A DNA stretch of 64,000 nucleotides from CAVSUR01 sp963731285 (GTDB lineage Bacteria > Actinomycetota > Actinomycetes > Streptosporangiales > Streptosporangiaceae): contig CAVSUR010000014.1 in assembly GCA_963731285.1 (NCBI GenBank), positions 434,001-498,000 on the forward strand. The letters run 5' to 3'. Numbering within the stretch: the first letter of the stretch is position 1; each line of letters starts with the position of its first letter. Shown one piece after another: positions 55,676 to 64,000 of the stretch. Made by a program: the position numbers and the translations under genes. Below the pieces are notes generated by a model. It worked only from the letters and a program-made list of their open reading frames with translations. It ran no database searches and was not told where the DNA came from.

Positions 55676-57376
55676 CTATTCGTCGTGCACCTTGACCAGC
55701 CAGGCCATGGCGTCCAGGTAGGCGGCCTGGGTCGACTCGCCGATCACCGGTGTCGCGTCGAAAGTGCGCACCGGTCCGTCAACATGCCCGGTACGGCGGA
55801 GCCGCTCGGTGAGACTAGGCTCAAGGCCGCTCAGGTAAAGCCGGCCGCCACAGGCCGCGAGGCGGCCCGCGTAGTCTCCGGCCACCTTGACAAATGTCGC
55901 CCCGAGCGAGGTGCGGCCCCTCAGCCGCAGGACGACCACGGGCGCGGGCGCCCCGCCTGGATCGGGCAAATGAGCCGCCAGGGTCCGGGCACCCGCGTAC
56001 AGCAAGCTGCCGTGCACATCAAGGATCGTCACGTGCTGACCAGTCAGTGCCGGCGGAGGCGGGCGTTCCTCGAAGCGTCCGTCGTCGCGGGGAATGAGCT
56101 CCACCACGGTGAGATCCATGGCTTCCTGGTTCAGCTGCAGCAGCAGCGACAAGGCCACTCCGAGGCCGACAGCCGCCGCGACCGGCAGGAACAACGTGGC
56201 ACCGAATGTAGTGATGACCGCAACTTGTGAAGTGCGCCCAGTGCGCAGGATGGTGGCAATCTCGCCGGGCCGCAGCGAGCTGACGGCAGCGAAGATGAGA
56301 ATTGCCCCGAGCGTCGGAACCGCGATCTTCTGGACCAGTCCGGAGAAGATGACCAGGATGATGATCATCCACACGCCGGACCAGATTGCGGCCCACCGGG
56401 TCCGGCCGCCGACGCTCACATTGAGCGCGGTCTGACCGACCGAGCCCCCCACCGCGATGCCCCGGAACAAACCTGAGACCAGGTTGCCGACGCCCTGGGC
56501 GATGATGTCCTGGTTCGGATTCGGCTTGGCGCCGCCGGGATTCGGCGCGGCCTCGGCCACCCCGGCGCCCTGGACGAGGACGATGGCCGCGATGGCCAGC
56601 GCTCCCGTCACGAGGCTGAACGACATCAGCCTGAAGTCAGGGAAGTGCGGGAGCGGGACGCCGCTCGGAATGTCACCCTGGTCTCCGACCCGGGCGACGC
56701 TGTCAGCCCCGGCCAGCACGACCACGATCGTCGGGATCACCAAAGCGACCACAGCGCTCGCTACCGCCAGGCGAGTCCGCGCCAGCACGACGAGAATCGC
56801 CAGGGCAGCCAGGCCGGCGAGCACAGATGCCAGGTTCATCCGGCCCGGGTGAGCGAGCACGTCCACGGCCTTGGCCAGCGGGAAGGCGCCATGCGCCGGA
56901 GCGCCGGTCAGATCGGCAAGCTGGCCGCACGCGATGTTGACCGCGATCCCGCTGAGGAACCCGATCATCACCGAGTAGGAGACGAACCGCGTGTACCGGC
57001 CGAGGCGCAGGACCCCGGCCACGGCCAGCGCAACGCCGACCAGCAGCGCCAGCAGCGGGACCGCCTCCGGCCGCCGGGCCGGGGCGATGGCCTGCAGCGC
57101 CGAGCCCGCCGCGAGGGCGGCGGCGGACGTGGTGGTGATGACCATCATCCGCGTATTCGAGCTGAGCCCGCCCGCGATCCGCCCGGAGAAACTCGCGTAC
57201 AGGCCCTGCACCGGGTTGACCCCGGCCAGGACCGCCGCCGCCATCCCATCGGGAACGCTGCTGATCGCGCCCGGCAGCCCGGCCAGGAGGTCCGCGCGCA
57301 GGTGAGCCCGCTCCGGCCGGATCGAGCGCAGCCAGCGGCCGGCTCCGGCCACAGCAGAGCGGGCTGCGTGCATCAT
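55676..57376 (-). CDS. SulP-family anion transporter with STAS domain
   Basis: This is a 566-residue SulP/SLC26-type transporter. The N-terminal part begins LRADLLAGLPGAISSVPDGMAAAVLAGVNPVQGLYA and carries about 12-14 helices (GGSVGQTALNVSVGGRTRWAAIW). A C-terminal STAS domain starts around LTGQHVTILDVHGSLLYAGA. SulP proteins move sulfate, bicarbonate or dicarboxylates with a cation. Beside an arylsulfatase and its maturase, sulfate is the natural guess. It diverges from the FGE gene across a shared palindrome. Confidence 0.88.
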   Translation of the reverse strand: MMHAARSAVAGAGRWLRSIRPERAHLRADLLAGLPGAISSVPDGMAAAVLAGVNPVQGLYASFSGRIAGGLSSNTRMMVITTTSAAALAAGSALQAIAPARRPEAVPLLALLVGVALAVAGVLRLGRYTRFVSYSVMIGFLSGIAVNIACGQLADLTGAPAHGAFPLAKAVDVLAHPGRMNLASVLAGLAALAILVVLARTRLAVASAVVALVIPTIVVVLAGADSVARVGDQGDIPSGVPLPHFPDFRLMSFSLVTGALAIAAIVLVQGAGVAEAAPNPGGAKPNPNQDIIAQGVGNLVSGLFRGIAVGGSVGQTALNVSVGGRTRWAAIWSGVWMIIILVIFSGLVQKIAVPTLGAILIFAAVSSLRPGEIATILRTGRTSQVAVITTFGATLFLPVAAAVGLGVALSLLLQLNQEAMDLTVVELIPRDDGRFEERPPPPALTGQHVTILDVHGSLLYAGARTLAAHLPDPGGAPAPVVVLRLRGRTSLGATFVKVAGDYAGRLAACGGRLYLSGLEPSLTERLRRTGHVDGPVRTFDATPVIGESTQAAYLDAMAWLVKVHDE

Positions 57377-57466
57377 CCTTTGCTCCGTCCGGCTGCACCA
57401 TGCCGGACTACCGGGAGTTGTCCGCCGATGCCATCTCGATGATCTGTGATCGCGGCCTGTCCGGCC

Positions 57467-57483
57467 TCACCCACCGGGGGTGG
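57467..57483. promoter_or_regulatory. Palindrome TCACCC-ACCGG-GGGTGG (one mismatch)
   Basis: This lies in a divergent region: 65 bp before the FGE gene and 90 bp before the SulP gene, so one site could serve both. Confidence 0.7.
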
Positions 57484-57548
57484 TGCCCCGCCGCGGGAGT
57501 ACCCAATAGTCTCGGTGCACAGTCGCGAGAATCGGGAGCACGGACGGC

Positions 57549-58574
57549 ATGTCCACGACGAGTTCTTCCGCACCGCCCGCCGCGAAAGATCATTCAGCCC
57601 GGCTGGTGCAGGCAGGGAACGGGGCACCGGATCAGCCCGCGAGCATGGCGTGGGTTCCCGGCGGGACGTTCCGGATGGGCTCCGCGGATTTCTATCCGGA
57701 GGAGCGGCCGGTGCACCGGGTTACCGTGGACGGCTTCTGGATGGACCGCCATCCGGTGACGGTGACCGATTTCCGGCGTTTCGTGACCGCGACGGGCTAC
57801 GTTACCGTCGCCGAGCGGCCGCTGGCAGCCGCTGATTACCCAGATGCCGATCCCGCCCTCCTGGTGCCGGGATCACTTGTCTTTCAGCGCACGCAAGGCC
57901 CGGTCGACCTGCGTGACTACCGCAACTGGTGGGCGTACGTCCCCGGCGCAAGCTGGCGCCGCCCGGAGGGACCCGGCAGCGGCTGCCGCGGCAAAGGGCG
58001 GCACCCGGTGACCCATGTCGCCTATGAGGACGCCGAGGCTTACGCCGCGTGGGCAGGCAAGAGCCTGCCCACGGAGGCTGAGTGGGAGTACGCGGCCCGC
58101 GGCCGCCTCGACGGCGCCGTCTACGCCTGGGGCGATGAGCTCGCGCCCGGAGGGCTGCCGATGGCCAACACCTGGCAGGGCGAGTTTCCCTGGCAGAACC
58201 TGCTCACTGACGGATACGAGGGCACCTCGCCGGTCGGGTCATTCCCCGCCAACGGCTACGGGCTCGACGACATGACCGGCAATGTCTGGGAATGGACCTG
58301 CGACTACTTCACCCCGCGGCATCCGGCTGATGCCGCCGGTACCTGCTGCGCACCGCGCAACCCGCGGGTCACCGCGCCCGGGCCCAGCAGGGTCGCTGGT
58401 GAGCCAGGAGCGCACCTGCCGCGCAAGGTCATCAAGGGCGGCTCGCATCTCTGCGCGCCCAGCTATTGCCTGCGCTACCGGCCGGCCGCCCGGCAGGGCG
58501 AGACCGTTGACAGCGCTGCCTGCCATCTCGGCTTCCGGTGCGTCAGCCGTGACGGCTCGCCCGTCTCTGAGTAA
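57549..58574 (+). CDS. Formylglycine-generating enzyme (sulfatase maturase)
   Basis: This 341-residue FGE/SUMF1-family enzyme oxidises the active-site cysteine of sulfatases to formylglycine using copper and oxygen. Family blocks are FRMGSADFYPEERPVHRVTVDGFWMDRHPVT, HVAYEDAEAYAAWAGKSLPTEAEWEYAARG and DDMTGNVWEWTCD. The catalytic cysteine pair is Cys302 and Cys307 in LCAPSYCLRYRP, spaced as in the Streptomyces coelicolor enzyme (Cys272/Cys277). Its likely client is the arylsulfatase encoded convergently beyond it. Confidence 0.95.
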   Translation: MSTTSSSAPPAAKDHSARLVQAGNGAPDQPASMAWVPGGTFRMGSADFYPEERPVHRVTVDGFWMDRHPVTVTDFRRFVTATGYVTVAERPLAAADYPDADPALLVPGSLVFQRTQGPVDLRDYRNWWAYVPGASWRRPEGPGSGCRGKGRHPVTHVAYEDAEAYAAWAGKSLPTEAEWEYAARGRLDGAVYAWGDELAPGGLPMANTWQGEFPWQNLLTDGYEGTSPVGSFPANGYGLDDMTGNVWEWTCDYFTPRHPADAAGTCCAPRNPRVTAPGPSRVAGEPGAHLPRKVIKGGSHLCAPSYCLRYRPAARQGETVDSAACHLGFRCVSRDGSPVSE

Positions 58575-58654
58575 ACCGGGAGGCTCTGAGCAGACCGGGT
58601 GCGCAATCAAGGGCGCGACCGGATTAGATCCGGTTGTGCGGCAAACACATCCGG

Positions 58655-58687
58655 GACCTTGCGAGAGCCCTCGTCTCTCGCAAGGTC
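58655..58687. terminator. Strong bidirectional hairpin terminator
   Basis: A perfect 13-bp stem (GACCTTGCGAGAG with CTCTCGCAAGGTC) and a 7-nt loop lie between the convergent FGE and sulfatase genes. Confidence 0.85.
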
Positions 58688-58708
58688 TGGACTGAGCTGC
58701 AGGCTTGC

Positions 58709-61066
58709 TTACTCCCGGGCGAGCATGGCCTGGGCCTCGCGCTCGAGGTCGACATAGGGGTCGCCGCTGACATCGACGGCGACGCGCTTGATGCTGCCTC
58801 CGGTGAATGAGTGCGGGTGGGGCCCCGGGTAGTCGCCGGTGACGGGTTCCCCGCTGTCGCGGCCCACGCACAGGCCCTCGCCTGCGAGGGAGAACATCCC
58901 GGGCTGGGTCTTGATGCGGCCTTCGCCGACCTTTCTGTCGCCGTGGTACAGGGACAGGATCCCGGTGGCCACGCCGGGGGGCTCCTCACCGTCCTTGTCG
59001 AAGGAGGCCGAAAGGATCAGGTTCTCGCCGGTGGGCAGGTCCTCTGTCCCGTCGATCTTCTGCTCCATCATGCCGACGAAATTGTAGGCGTAGTGCAGCC
59101 GGTTGTCCTTCACGTAGAGGGCGTGGCCGCCGAACCGCGACCCATGCGCGAACAGCACACCCTCAGCGCCCAGGGCCGGGATGTCCACCAGCGCCCCGAT
59201 CGAGTAGGAACGGTTGCGGACGTTCACCGCCTGCGCCTCGGGCACCTCCGCGGTGTCAGGGAAGTAGACGTAGCGGTCGCGGGGCGGGGCCAGCTGCGGC
59301 CGCGGCGTGCTTATGATCTCCAGCGCGGACCGGTCATCGAGCGGGAAGCCTCCGTTGTCGCCGGCCTCAGCGAACCACAGGTTTACCAGCTCCCGCAGCT
59401 TGTCGGGGTGCTCGGCGGCCAGGTCGTGCAGCTCGGCGCGGTCAGTGTCGGTGTGGTACAGCTCCCAGGTGTCGTCGTTGAAGTTGCTCCAGCCGCTGAG
59501 CGTCGGGTGGGTGGTGATGGCCTTCCAGCCCTCGTGCCAGATTCCCCGGGAGCCGAGCATGGAGTAGAACTGCGTCTTTCGCGCCGACGGCGCTGACGGG
59601 TCATTCACACTGTAACGCATGCTGACTCCGTCGAAGCGGCTCTGCACGTGGCCCTTGATCGTGGCCGGCGCCTGCACCCCGAGGGTGTCCAGGATGGTCG
59701 GCACGATGTCGATGGCGTGGTGGTACTGGTGGCGCAGCTCGCCCCTGCCCGCCGTGGCCGATGGCCAGGAGATGATGCACGGGTCGGCCGTGCCGCCGTT
59801 GAACTCATACCGCTTCCACATCTTGAACGGCGTGTTGAAGGCCATCGCCCAGCCGTTCGGATAATGGTTGTAGGTCTTCGTCCCGCCCAGCTCGTCGATC
59901 ATCGCCAGGTTGGCCTGCATGTTGTCGGGAATGCCATTCGCGAACAACATCTCATTGATCGACCCGTCGGGGCCACCCTCGCCGCTGGCCCCGTTATCGG
60001 ACACCAGAATCACCAGCGTTTTCTCCCGCTGCCCGGACTCCTCCAGGTAGTCCAGCAGCCGGCCGATGTGATGGTCGGCGTGCGCCAGGAACCCCGCATA
60101 CACCTCGGCCATCCGGCCGAACAGCCGCTTCTCCTCCGCCGACAGTGAGTCCCACGGCTTGGTATAGTCCAGCGGCGGGAACGGCTGCCCCTTGGGTCCC
60201 TTGCGGGTCTCGGGAGTGCCGATCGGGTTGACCGGCGGAAGCTCGGTGTCGGCCGGGACGATCCCCATCTGCTTCTGCCGGGCCAGCGTCTGCTCCCGGA
60301 TCGCCTCATACCCCATGTCAAAACGGCCCTTGAACTTGTCGGCCCATTCCTTCGAGACATGGTGCGGCGCGTGGGCGGCGCCTGGCGCGTAGTACAGGAA
60401 GAACGGTTTGTCCGGCGCGACCGCCTTGGCGTCCTTGATGAACTCCAGCGCCTTATCGGTCAGGTCCTCGGTCAGGTGATAGCCCTCGGCCGGGGACTTC
60501 GGCTGGTCCACCGGGTGGTTGTCATACACCAGGTCCGGATACCACTGGTTGGTCTCCGCGCCCAGGAACCCATACCAGCGCTCGAACCCCCGCCCCGACG
60601 GCCAGTTCCGCCGCGTTGACCCGACGTTCATCTCCACGGTCGGGCACAGATGCCACTTGCCCACCATGTAGGTATTCCAGCCGGTCTCGCCGAGGATCTC
60701 CGGCAGCATGCCGTTCTCCGGCGGGATGGTCCCGCTCGCGTTCGGGTATCCGACAGCTGCCTCAGTGATGCACGCCATGGAGTTGCGGGTGTGATTGCGG
60801 CCGGTCAGCAGGCAGGAGCGAGTCGGGGAGCAGAGCGCGGTGGTATGCCACTGCGTGAAGCGCACCCCGTCGGCGGCGATCCGGTCGATGTTCGGCGTCT
60901 CGATCGGGCCGCCGTAGCTGCTCATCGCCGAGAAGCCGACATCGTCCAGCACGATGTAGACCACGTTCGGTGCCCCGTCGGGTGCCCTCGGCGGCTTGAA
61001 CGGCTCCCAGTCGGGCGTGGAGTCCCGGATATCAACGTTGATCGTGCCCTTGAACGGCTCGCTCAT
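58709..61066 (-). CDS. Arylsulfatase
   Basis: This is a 785-residue type I sulfatase. The formylglycine site is CSPTRSCLLTGR with Cys79 (C-x-P-x-R). Metal ligands are Asp41 and Asp42 (YIVLDDVGFS) and the later ILVSDNGASGEGG. The second half carries the C-terminal domain of large bacterial arylsulfatases (RHQYHHAIDIVPTILDTLGVQAP, WELYHTDTDRAELHDLA). It has no signal peptide, so it appears cytosolic, matching the co-located cytosolic-type FGE. It releases sulfate from sulfate esters for sulfur supply. GAGGAG before the ATG at 61066 is duplicated upstream. Confidence 0.95.
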   Translation of the reverse strand: MSEPFKGTINVDIRDSTPDWEPFKPPRAPDGAPNVVYIVLDDVGFSAMSSYGGPIETPNIDRIAADGVRFTQWHTTALCSPTRSCLLTGRNHTRNSMACITEAAVGYPNASGTIPPENGMLPEILGETGWNTYMVGKWHLCPTVEMNVGSTRRNWPSGRGFERWYGFLGAETNQWYPDLVYDNHPVDQPKSPAEGYHLTEDLTDKALEFIKDAKAVAPDKPFFLYYAPGAAHAPHHVSKEWADKFKGRFDMGYEAIREQTLARQKQMGIVPADTELPPVNPIGTPETRKGPKGQPFPPLDYTKPWDSLSAEEKRLFGRMAEVYAGFLAHADHHIGRLLDYLEESGQREKTLVILVSDNGASGEGGPDGSINEMLFANGIPDNMQANLAMIDELGGTKTYNHYPNGWAMAFNTPFKMWKRYEFNGGTADPCIISWPSATAGRGELRHQYHHAIDIVPTILDTLGVQAPATIKGHVQSRFDGVSMRYSVNDPSAPSARKTQFYSMLGSRGIWHEGWKAITTHPTLSGWSNFNDDTWELYHTDTDRAELHDLAAEHPDKLRELVNLWFAEAGDNGGFPLDDRSALEIISTPRPQLAPPRDRYVYFPDTAEVPEAQAVNVRNRSYSIGALVDIPALGAEGVLFAHGSRFGGHALYVKDNRLHYAYNFVGMMEQKIDGTEDLPTGENLILSASFDKDGEEPPGVATGILSLYHGDRKVGEGRIKTQPGMFSLAGEGLCVGRDSGEPVTGDYPGPHPHSFTGGSIKRVAVDVSGDPYVDLEREAQAMLARE

Positions 61067-61095
61067 TTCACTGCTCCTCGCTCATTTCACTGCTC
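61061..61095. repeat. 19-bp tandem duplication of the sulfatase start region
   Basis: The 16-bp sequence GCTCATTTCACTGCTC occurs at 61061-61076 and again at 61080-61095, so the ribosome-binding site and ATG are duplicated. The outer copy opens a five-codon frame (MSEEQ) that stops just before the real ATG. Confidence 0.8.
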
Positions 61096-61237
61096 TTGCG
61101 CCCGATGGGCACAGGACGGGTCTCGCCTGCGGCATGGCCTGCACAGGAACCGCTGACGTCGTCAGCCCCAGAGCCGCCGCGGTTACCGAATGCTCAATGT
61201 CACTGCTGCCGGGCGCGCCTTGCGAATCCCGAGGAAG

Positions 61238-61555
61238 TCAGGTTCCGAGCAGCTTGGCCTTGGCCGCGGTGAATTCGGCATCCGTCAGGGCGCCTTGCTG
61301 ATGCAAGGTGGCGAGCTGGTTCAGCTGGTCGAGCATCGACGACGTCGGTGCCGCGGCCGGCGCCTGCTGGGCTGGCGCCTGCTGGGCTGGCGCCTGCTGG
61401 GCTGGCGCTTGCTGCTCGAGATCGCTGATGCGCTCGTTCTGCTCGTCCTCCTGCTGTGCCTGCGCCGCTGACTTATTCGCCTTGTGGCGGCCTGCGATGT
61501 AGGCGCCGCCGCCCACCGCGGCCGCGCGCAGCAACGGGCGTCGCCGCCGGAACAT
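61238..61555 (-). CDS. SHOCT-domain small membrane protein
   Basis: This is a 105-residue protein: a basic N-terminus (MFRRRRPLLRAAAVGGGAYIAGRH) with a short helix, a coiled coil (EDEQNERISDLEQQ), four AQQAP repeats, and a C-terminal SHOCT motif (MLDQLNQLATLHQQGALTDAEFTAAKAKLL). SHOCT tails mediate oligomerisation. Its ATG shares one base with the stop of the preceding gene (TAATG), so translation is coupled. Confidence 0.88.
   Translation of the reverse strand: MFRRRRPLLRAAAVGGGAYIAGRHKANKSAAQAQQEDEQNERISDLEQQAPAQQAPAQQAPAQQAPAAAPTSSMLDQLNQLATLHQQGALTDAEFTAAKAKLLGT
61359..61418. repeat. 15-bp tandem repeat coding AQQAP
   Basis: Three exact units of GGCGCCTGCTGGGCT lie at 61359-61403, followed by one degenerate unit, within the SHOCT gene. 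Units are a multiple of three, so length changes keep the frame. Confidence 0.85.
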
Positions 61556-61914
61556 TACTGGCCATCCGGCAGCGTCAGGCCCAGCGCGACCATGAGCTCA
61601 GGAGCGGCTGCCACTATCTTCGGCAGGCCGACCTGCGGCATGATCGCGCGCAGCACGCCGATGAGGTCTTCGGCCGTGACTCCGGCATCCAGCGCGTTAC
61701 CTACCTGCCACAGGTAGGAGGCCGGGGGAGCATCGAGCGCGATGAGGGCGGCGATCTTGACGAGCGCGAAGCTGCGCGGGTCCAGACCGCTCTCCACCTG
61801 CCAGTCTGCGCGCAGCCCGAGGGCCTTGCCGAGCAGCTCCGGATCGCCGAGGGCCAGCTCAGCTAGTGCCTCCTGCATACCGTCGTCAACGCCAGCCTTG
61901 GTTGGCATATTCAT
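61555..61914 (-). CDS. Carboxymuconolactone-decarboxylase-like protein
   Basis: This 119-residue protein has the AhpD/CMD helical fold: RADWQVESGLDPRSFALVKIAALIALD, then LWQVGNALDAGVTAEDLIGVLRAIMPQVG. It lacks the CxxC of AhpD, so a peroxidase role is unlikely. The ATG at 61914 has AGGA upstream. It is the first gene of a pair with the SHOCT protein and is preceded by a one-mismatch palindrome. Confidence 0.85.
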   Translation of the reverse strand: MNMPTKAGVDDGMQEALAELALGDPELLGKALGLRADWQVESGLDPRSFALVKIAALIALDAPPASYLWQVGNALDAGVTAEDLIGVLRAIMPQVGLPKIVAAAPELMVALGLTLPDGQ

Positions 61915-62004
61915 GATCAGGTCCTTTCCGTTGCTGCGGCGGGTCGAGTCGCTGAGGACGGCCGCATTACTTGTCAACGATCGTGGCTATCCGCGCGCGC
62001 TGCC

Positions 62005-62021
62005 TCACCCGTGATGGATGA
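62005..62021. promoter_or_regulatory. Palindrome TCACCC-GTGAT-GGATGA (one mismatch)
   Basis: It lies 90 bp before the CMD-like/SHOCT pair. Confidence 0.7.
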
Positions 62022-62116
62022 GGTCAGGCCACGGCCCGTCCGGTAACGCCGGATGCGGTGCTGCACTGCGACCGGGCGCGGGGGAGGCGATGCCGTGCCT
62101 GCATGCTCATCGCCGT

Positions 62117-63499
62117 TCATACGTGGTCTGCGGTCGCCGACTGGGCGGGTGGTCTGCCGATCAGCTCGATCAGCCCGAGAACGAGCAGCAGCAATACGAC
62201 GAGCAAGACGGCGACCAGAGCGGTGGGGCGACCCCAGAAAACGAATATCAGGGCCGCAAGCGCGGTGACACTGATCCGGAGTGCGGAACGGTGCGCGTAG
62301 GTCCAGGAGCCGACCGGGCCGGTCCGCACTCCTGCGTGCTCACCGCTCTGGCGCAGCCAGCCCAGTCCTGACCGGAACGCCGCACGAGTCTGGACCGCCG
62401 TCGCTGACCGCCCGGTGAAAAAGCCGGCGAGCGCCACGATGAGGCCGACGACCAGGAGCAGGCGCAGACCTTCCTTGATGAAGCGGACCAGCGTGTCGAA
62501 CATGGCGGCGGCGGCGTCGCTCGGCAGTACGCTGGCGGGCACGCTGTTCAGGTAGATGCTGCGGAAGAACGCCAGGCCGGCGCCGAGCACGAGCATGCTG
62601 GCGGCGAGACCGAGCCCCGCGCCGACCAGGGCGCGCCGGTGCCCCCGAGCGACGTACACGCCGAGGGCCAGCAAAAGGAGCGACAAGATCGGCAGCACGA
62701 ACTTCAGGTCATTGATCAGCCGGTAGCCGGTCTGCGCCTTGACTAGGTCTCGCGCCGAGAACAGGGCCAGCGCCGGGTGGATGGGCGGGAGGCTGTTCAC
62801 CAGCGTGAACCCGCGGGAACTGAGATCCTGCTTGACGATATTGATGAAGGGGGCGAGGTCGATAGTGACCTGACCGTTGCTGACGCCGATAGCGCCGCCG
62901 CCCTTCCCGGAGAGCGCCGTTACCAGTTCCTGATGAGCCACGGTGTTGACCTGGAGCCACGCGCGGGCGAACCGCGCGCTGGTAACGATCTTGTGTATCT
63001 GGCCGTGGATGAATCCGGCGACCGAGCTGGCGATTGTCGGGCTGAAGGTCTTCAGCAGCGCGGCCACGCGAGGAAGCCCCCGGGCCGACAGCAGGCCCGC
63101 GGCCTGGTTGGTCAGCCGCGCTACGTTGAGGTGGCTGGTGACCTGGGCCGTCAGCTTGTCAGCCAGGGCGTTCTGGATCGCCGGATCGTGGATCAGCGGC
63201 TCGATGTTCGCCACGTAACGGCTGGTGTCAGAGACCTGATTGGCGGACCAGACCGCCAGCAGCGACACCGGGGCGAGCAGGCAGCCGATCACGATGAGCA
63301 GTGTGGCGACCGGAAGTCTCCAGCCGAGCCGGCGGCGGCGCGCCCGGCCAGTCCGCTGGCTGCGCAACTCGGCCACCTCGGCGCGCAGGCGTTCCACCTC
63401 AGCCGCTTCGGCGCGCAGGCGTTCCACCTCAGCTCGTTCGGCCTCGCTGGTTTCCGTGTCCTCGGCAGCCGGTACTGGCTCGCTGCCAATATCGGACAT
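62117..63499 (-). CDS. Large integral membrane protein with coiled-coil N-terminus
   Basis: This is a 460-residue protein with a short coiled coil made of a duplicated block (AEVERLRAEA, AEVERLRAEV), then a first helix (VATLLIVIGCLLAPVSLLAVWSA). A large extracytoplasmic domain (about 75-265: VSDTSRYVANIEPLIHDPAIQ, LTAQVTSHLNVARL) follows, then about four C-terminal helices. The pattern is widespread in actinomycetes but uncharacterised. GGAGG precedes the ATG at 63499. A perfect palindrome lies 113 bp upstream. Confidence 0.8.
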   Translation of the reverse strand: MSDIGSEPVPAAEDTETSEAERAEVERLRAEAAEVERLRAEVAELRSQRTGRARRRRLGWRLPVATLLIVIGCLLAPVSLLAVWSANQVSDTSRYVANIEPLIHDPAIQNALADKLTAQVTSHLNVARLTNQAAGLLSARGLPRVAALLKTFSPTIASSVAGFIHGQIHKIVTSARFARAWLQVNTVAHQELVTALSGKGGGAIGVSNGQVTIDLAPFINIVKQDLSSRGFTLVNSLPPIHPALALFSARDLVKAQTGYRLINDLKFVLPILSLLLLALGVYVARGHRRALVGAGLGLAASMLVLGAGLAFFRSIYLNSVPASVLPSDAAAAMFDTLVRFIKEGLRLLLVVGLIVALAGFFTGRSATAVQTRAAFRSGLGWLRQSGEHAGVRTGPVGSWTYAHRSALRISVTALAALIFVFWGRPTALVAVLLVVLLLLVLGLIELIGRPPAQSATADHV

Positions 63500-63612
63500 G
63501 GTCACCTCCGCCGAGTCCAGCGGCACGGCGTCAGTCGTGCCGCCGTGCGTTCTCGCCGGATTCCGCCCGACGCCTTGTCAACTCACTGTGTCGAACCTAA
63601 CCAGGGGGCGCC

Positions 63613-63629
63613 TCACCCCGCGAGGGTGA
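63613..63629. promoter_or_regulatory. Palindrome TCACCC-CGCGA-GGGTGA (perfect)
   Basis: This is the rightmost copy, 113 bp before the large membrane-protein gene. Confidence 0.75.
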
Positions 63630-63809
63630 GTTCCGGCTGAGCCGCCAGGCGGATCATGGGACTGCCGAGGCAAGGGTGCCCGATGTTCAGCCCAGGTCGT
63701 CGCCGGGCCGGATAAGACGCAGTGCGGAGGTCGCGCAGCCCTCTCGATCGATTCTAATTATCAGCGACGCTAACGAGAAGTGGGTCTGTTCTCGAACGTC
63801 GCTAACGGA

Positions 63810-64000
63810 TCAGATTCCGCGCCGGGGTCCCCGGATCCATTGCGGGCCTGCTGCGCGCCATTCTCTGTCCCAGCCAGCGAGACGGCGCCGGTCAAAGACG
63901 AGTCGCCCCTCACGGCCGGCCAGGCAGAGCAAGAGCGCCACCCCGCACGCCGTCAGCACCTCGGCCATCAGAATCGACCCGTTCAGCTGACTGCGCGTCA
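63810..64000 (-). CDS. Rv1733c-family membrane protein, C-terminal part
   Basis: Reading leftward from the window edge, the frame gives a second transmembrane helix (LMAEVLTACGVALLLCLAG), then LVFDRRRLAGWDREWRAAGPQW and a basic end, stopping at 63810. This matches the C-terminal layout of the Rv1733c-like protein at 4067-4669 (LLDRRCLAAWETAWLATAPRW). The N-terminal part lies beyond the window. Confidence 0.7.
   Translation of the reverse strand, partial: TRSQLNGSILMAEVLTACGVALLLCLAGREGRLVFDRRRLAGWDREWRAAGPQWIRGPRRGI

Overview
The window is high-G+C actinomycete DNA. Evidence for this is the dense coding, the many GTG starts, and typical actinobacterial families: DUF929 with VKOR, an F420/PPOX-type oxidoreductase, DUF3040, GAF-ANTAR, Rv1733c-like proteins, large MalT-type LuxR regulators and separate cydAB and cydDC loci. 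A Streptosporangiales/Treboniaceae-like soil actinomycete is my guess; I see no rRNA, tRNA, phage or transposase to anchor the taxonomy.

Layout. 1-13.6 kb is mixed: a disulfide-forming pair (VKOR, DUF929), a solute-binding lipoprotein, an epimerase, an Rv1733c-like protein, small enzymes, an ArsR/SRPBCC pair, a FluG-type amidohydrolase and an RseB-like/ABC exporter operon. 13.6-24 kb holds a lipase, a HemK-like methyltransferase abutting a transporter remnant, amylosucrase, a stand-alone UMP kinase and regulators (GAF-ANTAR, STAS, MarR). From about 23 kb to the end the region becomes a stress, energy and sugar island: glutamate decarboxylase, two MalT-type LuxR regulators (27.9-30.5 and 52.0-54.7 kb), a PRC-barrel protein, zwf with NDH-2, cydAB, a GMC oxidoreductase, a GH63-like glucosidase, DUF389, cydDC, a ClC channel, a broken GH15 enzyme, DUF6325, a SulP/FGE/arylsulfatase group, SHOCT and carboxymuconolactone-decarboxylase-like proteins, and a large membrane protein.

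The main discovery is a 17-bp interrupted palindrome, TCACCC-N5-GGGTGA, that recurs in intergenic DNA before these island genes. I count eight perfect copies, six with one mismatch and one with two, nearly all 35-145 bp before a start codon. They precede the YrhK-like gene, gad, the PRC gene, zwf-ndh, cydAB, the GMC gene, the GH63-like gene, cydDC (twice), GH15, DUF6325, SulP/FGE, the CMD-like gene and a membrane-protein gene. I saw none before the genes in 1.9-23 kb. An inverted form, GGGTGA-N7-TCACCC, sits before two paralogous small genes, each beside one of the MalT-type regulators. The simplest reading is a single regulon for low-oxygen respiration, redox, acid stress and sugar mobilisation, perhaps controlled by one or both LuxR proteins.

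A second theme is gene damage. VKOR (inside a 30-bp tandem repeat), the RseB-like gene, the lipase and GH15 carry frameshifts or a stop. An SSS transporter, a glycogen-debranching enzyme, a cation/proton antiporter and a third MalT-type regulator survive only as end fragments. Some lesions could be assembly errors. The paired-end remnants and the in-frame stop in GH15 look more like true decay.
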